A DNA stretch of 64,000 bases from assembly GCA_948146395.1 (NCBI GenBank), contig OX411544.1, positions 58,457,642-58,521,641 of the forward strand, read 5' to 3'. This stretch comes from Fragum whitleyi. Taxonomy: Eukaryota; Mollusca; Bivalvia; Cardiida; Cardiidae. Below are positions 21,462 through 33,400 of this stretch, piece after piece; the stretch's first letter is position 1; each line of letters opens with the position of its first letter. The position numbers were made by a program, and so were the translations under genes. The notes under the pieces were generated by a model. That model did no database searches and was not told where the DNA came from. It saw only the letters and a list, made by a program, of their open reading frames with translations.

Positions 21462-24400
21462 GTAAGTTTCTATAGATCAAGGGATCAGCATATAACTATT
21501 GTATAGGCCTATAAATTTTAATGGAATACCGTTAGGTGGTGGTGTCCGTGGTCTAGAGGTAGAGCGTTGGCCTCTTGACCCAAAGGTCCTGAGTTCGATT
21601 CCCGGGAGCGGCTGTCGATCTTGGTTCTTTCATTGGCCCACACATTCGGCGCGAGTACTGGTGATTTTTCCAGGAAGCAGAATCGAGAGGGATTAATCTT
21701 AGTTGTAAGAACTTGTTTCCCAATCGATGTAAAATAAATAGCTTAAACCTAAACCGTTAGGTTCAAATTGCAATAGTTTTGTGCTGACCCCATTAGTTGT
21801 TTATTATTCCCCATATTGAAAGATCAGGAACATAAATTGTGTCTACCTTTGTTTGTCATTCCATCTTTCCATCTGTCTGTCTGTCTGCAAAAGTTTATAG
21901 AAAATATAACTTTGCCAATTACTGCAAGCAAATTTGAGTGGAAATTTTCATAGATTTGAGAAAATTCTCAGTTAAGCACCAGAATTTTTTTTATAACCTT
22001 GGCCCCTGATGATACCAAGGTTAAGGTCATCTGACAAGTGTCTGTGGTCTAGAGTATCTGCTTTATGACCTTAACCCTTGTCATGCTGAATAAAAAACCT
22101 TGGCAAAGTTATATATAAATCAAAGTGGTGAAAGCTCTGTATTTCCTACTTGTGAGTCAGCATATGACTTTGAAAATATAATTTCTGAAACTTTTCTAGT
22201 TTAAAAAGGAAAATCCCTTTGTATGGACTAAGATCTAACTGCACATATGTGCAGGCTGATGTTTGTCCGTACCTCCTGCCAAAGCAGGAATATTACGGGA
22301 TCAGCATGACAAGGGTTAAGGTCCCAAAACGATTTCTGGGGGCAGCTATTGATCTTGGTTCTTTTCCTGGGCCATGCAAATGGCATGAGAACTGCCCTGC
22401 ATTCAGGATGCCAAAACGGTGCAAACAGTTTTCCATTTATACCCTGCTTTGCAAGTGTACTTACATGTAAAGTTGGGTATAATTGGCAAGTTGTTTGCAC
22501 TGTTTTGTGATCCTGAACACAGAGCTGGTTCATGTCTTGGAAGCAGAATTGAGAGGGATTAATCTAAGTTGTAAGAACTTGTATCCCAATCGATGTAAAA
22601 TGAATAGGTTTAACCCAATCTAACAAGGATCAAGTCAAACTTAAGAAAAAAAAAGCTCTGTCTGGGACACTAGTATTTTAGAAACATGTCTGGTTGGATT
22701 AGATGTTTCTAAAAGGCAGCTTTTCCAATAGAGAAGTGTCTTGTACTCATTAGACAGTGACACTGTGTTATTATTATCCCCTGCCGTTTTCGGCCAGGGG
22801 ATATAGTAATGGTCTCCATCCGTCATTCCGTCAGTCCGAGGTTCCGTCACTAAACTTGTCCGGAGCATATCTCCTAAAGTATAATAGCTATCAACTTGCA
22901 ACTTTATGGGTGGATATATCTCATGGAGGAGAAGTGCAGTGCTGAAGAACTACAACTCTTGCTAGCATAATTTTGGAGTTATTGCCCTTTGGTATTTCTA
23001 AGATTTAGATTTTGTCTGGAGCATATCTCCTAAAGTATTAAAGCTATCAACTTGAAACTTTATGGGTGGATAGATCTCATGGAAGAGAAGTGCAGTTCAC
23101 AAGAACTATATCTCTGGCTTGCATAATTTTGGAGTTATTGCCCTTTGTTATTTTTAAGACTTAGATTTTGTCCGGAGCATATCTCCTTAAGTATTAAAGC
23201 TATCAACTTGAAACTTTATGGGTGGATAGATCTCATGGAAGAGAAGTGCAGTGCACAAGAACTATAACTCTGGCTTGCATAGTTTGGAGTTGTTGCCCTT
23301 TGTTATTTTAAAGACTTAGATTTTGTAGGAGGTTAATTTCTTAAAGTACAATAGAATCCTTAATCTATTACGCTTCAGTTTACTTTCAACTTTTCACGGT
23401 GGGGGATGACCATGTCCGACATGCCTCTTGTTAACCCTAGTCATACTGAAGGAAAACCTTGGCACCTTATGAGTCACAGAGTTACCCAGGCAGGGTTTAA
23501 GGGATGCAGGTCTTGCGCATCTGAGATGCAAAAATAAGTAGCCAGAACCTTCAAAACTATGTAATGTGAATCCCATAGATTCTCTGAGGACCAACTTTAG
23601 AAAAGAATTGAAGACTATGTTAATATACCTCTATCAATTTCTTTGCCTTTAACCAGGGAATAGCTACAAAATCTACAAAATACAAGATAAGCCTTAACCT
23701 TTTGCTGTTTAATCCCTGCTTTTTACGTGCCTGTGATTTTATTATTGAGAAAATATTGTGAAAAAAGAAGAAATTGCTTCTGACAAGCAATTCCTTCTTT
23801 TTCCACACTATTTTCTACCCTAAAGGATGGTTATTTTTCAAATTAAATCCACTTTAAATTTTCGTCTGCAAAACCTTTGAATTTGGACAGGTCCAAAATT
23901 TTGTAAAACAGGAAAGGGTTAAAGAAACAGTCTATATCAAAAGCAGCCAGGGACTCCCAAAATTTGAGGAAAAAACCCCAAGGATCCCAAAGATTGAGTC
24001 CTTTTGACCCTATTTTGTTGATGACTGACTTAAACCCTGCCCAGGTCAAGTTACAGGGCTCCAGTGGATGGAAATAAGTCTTTTGCTGATGGACAGTGTG
24101 GTATAGAAAAGGGGAATTAATCTTACAGAAACATGTGATCAAGTCTCCAAAAAAACCTGCCGAAATGTCAATGAAATTGACAATAGTTAAAATCCAATTC
24201 TTAATAACTGCAATGTTTGTTGATTGTAATACAAGAATAATATGTTATTTTTTAAAAAGAAAAAAAAATGCTTTATTCCCGTTAGTGTAACCATTTTCAC
24301 ATAAACAGAAATTTTTATGCATTCAAATTAATTAATTAGGAAAACATTGAGAAAACAGGAGAAATTGCTACTTTCAAGCAATTTATCCCCTTTTCTCAAT

Positions 24401-27400
24401 GTTTTCTTCAATATTGTGATTTTTTTCAAGTTCAATACACGTTGATTTAACATCTGCAACATGACTTTAGGGGATAAAAAAAGTCCTTCCCTGAAAGACA
24501 GTGTAATCTGGTGGTTGAGATAAGTGTTGCCACTTTTACACAAAGACATTAAACATGTATATCTCTTTCAGGCAGAGATCCAGGCCACCAGTGTGACAAG
24601 GCTTCGGTGGATGGAAATAAGTCCCTCCTTAATTGACAGTGCCATATGGTGGTGGAGAAAAGCGGTGTGAATTTTGAAAAATTATGTATAGCTGAAATCA
24701 AGGCCACCAGTGTGACAAGCCTCAGTAGATTGAGATAAGTCTTTCTATGATGGACAGTGCCATCTGGTGGTGGAGAGAAGTGATGTCAATTTTAAAGAAA
24801 TATGTATATGTGTCTTTCAGGCAAAGATCCAGGCCACCAGTGTGACAAGGCTTTGGTGGATGGAGATAAGTCCTTCCCTGATGGACAGTGCGCTCTTGTG
24901 GTGAAGAGAAGTGGTGTGAGTTTGTATGTATATACAAGTGGTGTCAATTTTAAAGAAATATGTATATATGTCTTTCAGGTGGAGATCCAGGCCACCAGTG
25001 TAAGAAGGCTTCAGTGGATGGAAATAAGTCCTTCCCTGATGGACAGTGCCATCTGGTGGTAGAGAAAAGTGGTATCAATTTTACAGACACATGTATCTAT
25101 GGTTATGATTATGGACATGATAATTTTGACAAAACTATTCTCACTGAGGTATGTTCTCACAGCTGCTGCATTCTTACATTAAAATATTATAATGCTTGGG
25201 ATTGATTTTATAATCTCAGGGTCAACAGACCATAATTTAACCTGCTGAGCTTATTAGGCTTGGTACACAAGGTTAAGGGCATTTACAAATTGAAAAAAAG
25301 AAGGAGTCTACTGTAGAATATATTTGACCCGTCTCGCATACAGTGACCATTTGGGAACTGTAATATAGATATTTGTAAAAGAGATTGGGTCGCAATTTGC
25401 AAATTCCTTCACATGAAGGTAGATTGGGAATTCTAGACTCAAAAAATAAGGAAAGTGTGAAAAGTTTCGACCCTAGTCAGTCTTTCCAGTCTGACTAGGG
25501 TCGATACTTTACGCACTACCCAGATTATCCTTCCTTGCGTGACAGGTCACATTTATGCTCTTAGTCAGCTATTTTGAAAAATTGATACTGATGACGGAAT
25601 TTTAGAGGCAATTAACCAGACAATATTTCTTTGATTATGGTCTACTTGAGAAACTTGGGATATGAAGTATGAAAATAATTAAATGAAAGCAAAATTACAT
25701 GAATTAATTATACTAACTGTCAACTGGCAATAGTATAATCGAGGTTTACGTACCATCATTAAGGTAGTGGGCCATTAAGGTAGTGGGCCTGTAATAGTTT
25801 CGCAACATTTTGGAAGTCATTTACTTTAACAGTAATTACTGCGCTTTCCTAATGATTTCATTAGGAAATCTTGGTTAACATTGTGAAAGACCATGAGGTC
25901 TTCATTGTTAAGGAACTATTACAGGTCCACTACCTTAAGTCAAGGCCAGTGGAGCAATACAGGCTTTTGACTACCACTAGGTGTAAGTGCCTGCTATAAT
26001 TGGTTTTATAGGCAAGTGGCAGTGGCAAATCCAGAAGGGGTTCAAACAAATCCCCTTTTGTAGCCTTATTATTTCTTTCTTTTGCAAACTTTCAATCAAT
26101 TTGTGTACATTGTATTAGAAGAAAAAAAATAAATCTCTATTTGTATTGTAAAACTTCTTTTACAAAAATCTGGGATCCACTGCAGAGTTGGATGCTTAAC
26201 ATTGTTGGTTTTGAAATAAGTACCTGTAGCGCAGTTTAGTTTTAGAACAATCAGAAATATTTTATATTGGAAGAATGTTACTTCATACTTTTGTGGTAAA
26301 GATAATTATAGCTATTTGTTTATTTTTCAGTTTGACCTGGTATGTGAGAGAGACTATATGGTAGATTTATCATCCACTATCTATATGGTCGGCAGTGCTA
26401 TCGGTGCTGTGATCATCACACCATTCTCTGACAGATTTGGTAGAAAATGGACCCTACTACTGACCCTGTGGTTACAGGGTATTGTTGGTGCTTGTGTAGT
26501 GTTCTCTGGCAGTTATGTTGTCTTTACAACGCTTAGATTCTTTGTTGGATTCCTAAATATGGTATGTTTTTGACCTCACTTAACCAATTTCCTCACACTA
26601 ATGGGTTTTGATTCTTTTATGGTATGTAATAGTTTGTTTAGCAATCAATCTTTAAGAAACATGAAAAAAAAATTAAACCAAATAATTGAAATTCTTTTCA
26701 ATATTTGCTAAAATAGTCCTAAGTTTTTCAAATAATGATTTATGTATTTTTGTAATTCATTCGAGATATTTGACAATCTGACAGAAAGTGATTATTCGAT
26801 TTTATCGATCACTGAAATGAAAATTCAGCAAGAAACTACAATTTTTCAAAGGACTGTATTGAGATTTGAATATTTTTATGCTTATTTTCAGGCTATTGCA
26901 TTAATAACCTACGTAATGATCACAGAAATATTTCCCTCCGACATTCGTACACCTCCGTCAGTGTCTGCAAGTTTTTTCTGGTCGACGGGGATCATCACCT
27001 TGTCCCTGTTTGGATATCTGGTCAGAGACTGGAAACATTTAGAACTTGTGATATCTCTCCCAAACTTTTTTACTCTAATATATATCTGGTATGTTGCTTT
27101 TAATTGTTACCAGACTTGTTATATTTATAGGAAGTTGCAGAGCCCAAAATTAATTTAAATTGATGAAACTTTAAATTGATGAATTTAGATATATAGACAC
27201 TTACAATAGGGTTGCACTAACCCCACCATATGCAATTTGGAAAAATACGTGAAAAAATCTGAAAGTGCATGTGAAATTTCATTAAATTTTGCTCCGTATT
27301 GATATGATCTAGAGCATATTGTATAACCCATGTCTCTCCATCCCTAATTCAATCTGTTTGTCTGTCATAAACTTGACCTACAAACTAAACATTTTATGAA

Positions 27401-30400
27401 AAACTATGTATGAAGAAATGTTCATATTTGGAATGAAAGAACCTCTAATTGATATAGGGTTAATTCACGTTAGAATTAATGTTTGCAAAGACCTGAAAAA
27501 TTATTTAATACCGAAGTGCGAAGCATGAGGGTGAAAAAGCATTTTGATGGTCTCTGCAAATGTTAATGCCCAATAATCATGAATGGACACTATTATTGCA
27601 TAAAAAGAAAGACTATCTAGAGTATTTATCCAAACAGAGATTACAAAATGATTCATAGGAACACTTTAAAACTAGCTCCAAATCCTTGAGTGTGATGAAA
27701 AAATGTCATTATTCATTGCATAATCTCTTTTGATTGTACTGATGCTGCTGAATAAATTTATTACGTCACAAAATTTAACACAGGAATAAGATCAACCTTT
27801 TTATTAGCTGGGCTACTTTTGGAGAAAACCCGAGGAATTGCTATTGCCTTGGTGTCGTCGCTGTGGTCAAGCAAAAATTTTGTTATAACTTTTGAATGGT
27901 AAGGCGTGCATATTTCTCATGATGTTTGCCTTGGACAAGGTACCAAATTCAAGACAAAGTCAAGATCAAGGTCATTTTTCAAGGTCAAATTTGTGAAAAA
28001 ATATATTGCTTAAAGATTGGCCATAACTTTTGATAGGCAAGTGATAAGACCTTCATATTCCACATGATGATTGCCCGGGAAAAGGTCTTTCTGGTGGTAC
28101 CAAGTTCAAAGCCATAAAACAAGACCAAGGTCATTTTTTCAAGTCAGGTTTTTGTAGTTATAACAAATATTAGCTGTAACTCAGGATTGGCAAGTCAAAG
28201 AAGCTTGAAATTTCCTTGTGTGCATTGCTTGCGATAAGACTGTCACATGCATAAGAATGTCAAGATCATTTGATGAAAATCACTCATTTATGACATAAAA
28301 ACTACACAATTTGATTTAACTTTTTATTGGTAAAGACACTTACTGTTGAAAAGTAGTGTAAAGCAGCATTTTTAGCTCTGCTGTTTTCAGAGAAACCTGA
28401 GGTATTACTATGGTCTTGGTGATGTTGTCAATGTCATTGTTGTTGACATCGTCATGGAGCAAAAACTTTAACATTTTGTGATACCTCTGGTTCTACCGAA
28501 GGCATTCACTTGAAACCTGGCAGACATGGTCATCATCAAAAGAGCAAGCGTTGCTATCAAGGGTGATAACTCTAGAAGCTTTTTTGCAAATTATGCCCCT
28601 TTTGACTTAGTTTTTTTTCACCATCAAGCTTTACAGCCAAACGACGGCACCTGTAAGCCATGCTCAGGTTTATGCTACATATTATTTGTAATCTTGGAAA
28701 TTCATAAAGTGCATATGTCCACAGCAACAATATTTAAGTAAAGAAAATGGGACAGCCTGCATTTTGTACATTAACGAATGCCTATAACAACCCAAAAACA
28801 TATTTTTTTTACAATTATAATCAACCTTTAATGTCAAGTTGAAGCTTGATTAGTGAGGTTAATGTTACTAAACATGCAAAATATTTGAAAAATTGCTTTT
28901 TAAGGGTATTAGTATTCAAAGAATATTTGCTGTTTTATGGAAACAATGTTTAACAGACGGATAATGAACCCATCTCTATTTCTGATTACTGTATTTCAGG
29001 ACTTTACCAGAATCCATACCATGGATGGTATCAAAAAGACATGTAAAACAGCTCAACAAAACAATAAAAAGTGCAGCCAAAATCAATAACATAGCACTAC
29101 CTCAAGATCTCCTAGATAGAATAGATGAACATGGGTCAAACAGTAAGTAACATAGTCTTGGTTTTACTTTGTTTGTCAAAGCAACTTGAATTTAAAAAAA
29201 TAAGATGCCTATACAACAGCGAAAAAAGGTTGAGAAAGAGAGGAGAGATAGAGAGAGAGATGAAGAAAATTTTAATATATGTACAGAAAAGATTTTTATG
29301 CTCCCCAAAGGGAGAGCATATAGCTGCAGCTTCTTCTGTCTGTCTGTCTGTCAGTCCGTAATTCGGTCCATCCGTCCGTCCCCACCTATTTCTCCTTAAC
29401 TCTTGGGCCAAATTAAATGAAACTTACCATGTGAACTCCCTATGATATAGTGATGATGCAACTGTGATGGTTTTTGGATTTGAGGCCTCGTCACGGGAAA
29501 ATGGGACTTAGAGTAAAAAGCAGTTTTTCCCAAATTTCTCCTAGTCTAACTGTCAGAATTAGTGAAATTTCATATTTGAGTAGCAAATCAGATGCCCTTT
29601 ACTTTAAACAATTTGAAATTAACGTAAAAAAAAATGTATCATGAAAAAAGGGGGCTAAATGTATGTTACCTTTACGTTTTCGTGTAAAATACAGTTATTC
29701 TTTCATTTCTCCTAGTCTTATTCTTAGAATTTGATGAAATTTCACATTTGAGTAGCAAATTAGATGCCCTTTACCATAAACTATTTGAAATTTGTGTCTA
29801 AAAGTATTTCATGCAAAAAGGGGGTTTAAAGTTTGTTACCTTTATGTTAGCTGTATAAGATAACACCTTATTTGAATCCTTGCAATCTGACCACAGAGCA
29901 TATCTCCTAAAGTATAAAAGCTATCAACTTAAAACTTTATGGGTGGATAGATCTTATGGAGGAGAAGTGCAGTGCTTAAGAAATACAATTCTTGCTTGCA
30001 TAATTTTGGAGTTATGCCCTTTGTTATTTTTGAAGAAGTGCAGTGCACAATAACTACAACTCTTACTTGCATAATTTTGGAGTTATCGCCCTTTGTTATT
30101 TTTGATACTTAGATTTTGTCTGGAGCATATCTCCTCAAGTACAATAGCTATCAACTTGAATCTTAATGGGTGGATAGATCTCATGGAGGAGAAGTGCAAT
30201 ACAACAGAACTACAACTCTTGCTTGCATAATTTTGGAGTTATTGCCCTATGTTATTTTTAATACTTAGATTTTATAGGAGGTAAATCTCTGACAGTACAA
30301 AAGAATCTTTAATCTATTAGGCTTCAGTTTACTATCAAGCTTTCGTGGTGGGGGATGTCTATGTCCAACATGGCTCTTGTTTTTGTGACAATACCTTATT

Positions 30401-33400
30401 TGGGGAGCATAATCTGTCTCTGACGGCTCTTGTTACTAGAATAAGATTGGAAGAAATAGCCAATGAGGTGTCCCTAGCTTCTGGGATAACATAGCCTTCT
30501 CTATTTAACTAATCTAGAATAATAACGAAATTAGATGGGTCAGCACATAACTATTATTGGTGACTATAAATTTAAACAGAAACGCAGCGAAAAATTAATA
30601 GAGTATAACTATTTCAAGATATACGAGAAAGAATAGATGAAAGCATGAAAAAATGTCTTGCTTTCACTTCTCTATATTATGAGTAAGCGTGTTTTCACTT
30701 CGGTATATGTGTAGTATTTCAATCGATTTCACTTATGCATCCACACAGTCTGATCAGAATCTTTTCAATCATCAAGCGTTTTAATACAAGGGGCCAGTGC
30801 ATTTGGAATATCGCTCTGTCATTTCCATGAACTGCAACGGACCTAGTATGTATTATTAGGCGGATGGGTATGTAACAAAATTGTGCATATGTGAGGCAGA
30901 AACAGTGTAAGAAAAACTAGCGCAGAAACAACCGGCGCTATCTTTAGATTTATATTGTTACAGTAAATAAATACTGAAAAATCTTAATTTTTGAGAATGA
31001 TGAATCATTCTCAAAAATTAAGATTTTTTAGTTGTTATTTAAGAATCTAAAGATATTCATATAGGGCCACAATGGTTTCACATCTGTGACTTAACGTCAA
31101 ATGTTTTCACTCAAAGTTTCGAGGGCTAACACCATTTTAACTGACAAAATCAAGTTTTTCAAAGGTTTTCCCGTTATTTTTAAAAATAGTCTGTTTATGT
31201 ACACCCAAGGTTGATCATGAGATTGGCTGAGTGATGTTCAGAATGGGGTCAGTGCAAACTATTGTAAGTACCTATGGGACTTACAATAGTTTAGTGCCAA
31301 CCACTGGAATAGATACAGTTGATCAATTCCAGGGCCTCATACAAATACAAAATTGCTGATTATTTCATTATTGAAGATGTCATATTTCTTTTAAATTCTA
31401 TATCAATTATTCTATTTCAATTTTGATTGCCTATGATGGTACATGTGTACATTGTTTTGATACCATGTAAAGGTCTTAGTCAAACTATTTCTATGCTCCC
31501 ACTTCATTAAGATCAGGGGGCATATTGTGTCACCATTCTCCATCTGTCTATCTATTCATCTGTCTGTCTCTCTGCAAAACTTAAAATAACGTTGCCAATT
31601 ACTTAAAGCCTATTCAATATACAATGCTGATATATGGCATGATCATAGATCTCATTGATAAGAATTTGAAGATACCAAGTATTGTCATGTGACAAGGTTA
31701 AGGTCATCTTATGTTGAATTTGCTCTTTCAGGAGGATTTTACTGTTTTAACCCTTTGCTGTTTAATCCCTGCTTTTTACGTGCCTGTGATTTTATGTTTG
31801 AGAAAACATTGTGAAAAAAGAAGAAATTGCTTCTGACAAGCAATTTCATCTTTTTCCACACTATTTTCTACCCTACTGAATGGTTATTTTTCAAATAAAA
31901 TCATCTTTAAATTTTCGTCTGCAAAACCTTTGAATTTGGACAGGTCTAAAATTTTGTAAAACAGGAAAGTGTTAAAAGCACATGTTAAAAAAAAGTTTAT
32001 CCCTGACAGGTCAAGGTAAAAGTAGAACACCAGAGCAGAGTGCAAACAACTCCAAGACCAATGTAACAGCCACAGGTCAAAGTGATACAACCCTGATGTC
32101 AGTGAATGGGGGTGACCAGATTTGTGATCTGACCAATAAAACTACTGTCCTTGATCTCTTTAAAACTCCACTCATCAGGAGATATACTCTTATCATGTTT
32201 TATTTATGGTAAGAAGATTTTGTAGTTGTGTTTGGAAAAAAGAATACTTAGGTTGTTCTTTTCCCTTTACATGAAAAACACACTAAAGACTATGTAGCAC
32301 ATTGGCATAATGTTAGGATGACATTGTACTTGTGTACCTTATTTCTCCAAAGAAACGCAAATAAGCTATACATAACATGGTCAGGGATCTTTTATTTAGT
32401 ATGCATTTTCTACTTAAAAGGCCCCTTTCCCTTTTATTTGAGGTAAATTTCATCTAAACATTAATATAAATGATTTTTAAGAGGAAATTCACAGCAAATT
32501 AGAGAAGAAGTTTAAACAAGTTCTTAAAATTTAGACATTTGAAGTGGGTTTTCTCAATAAAAAGTGTAAGGGTGCTACTATTAAGGAGGGCACTATTGTT
32601 AGGGGAAATATGGTATTTGTTTTGTATGATGCGGTAAGATACTCAATCATTGCTTATTACTGTTCTCTGGGATATAATTGCCATGGTTTAATTTTCGCAA
32701 ATTTAACAACCCTCTAGAATCTTACTATACCCAAAGGTGTATTGATTTTACCTTATCTGTCTGTCTGTCTGTCCGTCCATCTATCTTTCTGTCAAGGTCA
32801 CAATTGAAGTTTGTCAGAAAACAGGTTTTGGAACTGGGATAAAGCACTTCATTCTTAGATTGTTAAATTATATAATAAAAGCTATTTGAGCCTGTGTGTG
32901 AGATTTCCAACAATTTCAAATATGCACAAAGCAAAGACTCTGACCAGCCTGTGCATCTGCACAGTCTGACCAGAGTCTTCACTATGCACTGAGTAGAGAG
33001 ATAAGGTCTTGGAGTATCTGTAGACCTTCAGGTAACTTTACATTTACATTATGCGGCTGTCTAGGGTGCTCAATGTTTGCACCTCACAAACATTTCAAAT
33101 TGTTTGAAACTGCACGCACAGGCTCATTTTTGTTTGGGAAGTTAAAGAATAATCATTGTCTTCCTTTTGCAGGTTTGTGAACAGTCTTGGTTACTTTGGA
33201 ACCATGTTTAGTACTCCAACATTAAATGGGAACATATTTGTGAATCTTGCTATAAGTGGGGCAGTTGAAATTCCAGCCATTGTGATATGTATATTGGTAT
33301 TAGAAAGGTAAATTTTAGGGCTCGATGCAAAACAATTGTAAGTGATTATATAATCATAGGCACTTACAAAAGTTCTGTGTTGGTCCTCTTGATTATTGCT

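Larger units (their letters stand above)
22038..22616 (+). mobile_element. SINE family C, copy 2, split by two MITEs
   Basis: The head GTGTCTGTGGTCTAGAGTATC stops at 22074 and resumes at 22316 with GGTCCCAAAACGATTTC. The body is again split at 22392-22527, and the tail reaches CAATCGATGTAAAATGAATAG. Flanking near-repeats ATCTGACAAG and ATCTAACAAG (22029-22038, 22617-22626) are the probable TSD with one change. The order of events is SINE first, then two DNA elements. Confidence 0.8.
24035..24978 (+). repeat. Tandem array of decayed copies of transporter exon 2
   Basis: At least five older copies precede the real exon: near 24040-24136, 24470-24540, 24571-24690, 24695-24805 and 24821-24960. 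Shared phrases are CAGGCCACCAGTGTGACAAG (24581, about 24700, 24830, 24988), GGATGGAAATAAGTCC and GATGGACAGTGCCATCTGG. The copy at 24571 keeps a TCTTTCAG acceptor but hits a stop after about 20 codons. The copy at 24695 has lost its acceptor and frame. Only the copy at 24821 is open, with its own acceptor. Spacing between the last four is about 119, 130 and 158 bp. Confidence 0.85.

Noticed and set aside
22219..22533. Overlapping 83-aa and 101-aa ORFs on opposite strands
   Set aside because: Both are products of a palindromic MITE and SINE C sequence.
26742..27158. 138-aa ORF as a separate protein
   Set aside because: Only 26892-27088 is coding, as exon 4 of the transporter; the rest is intron read-through.
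29125..29411. ORFs of 64-91 aa just after transporter exon 5
   Set aside because: They read the intron-5 donor region and a TCTGTC repeat head; composition is low complexity.
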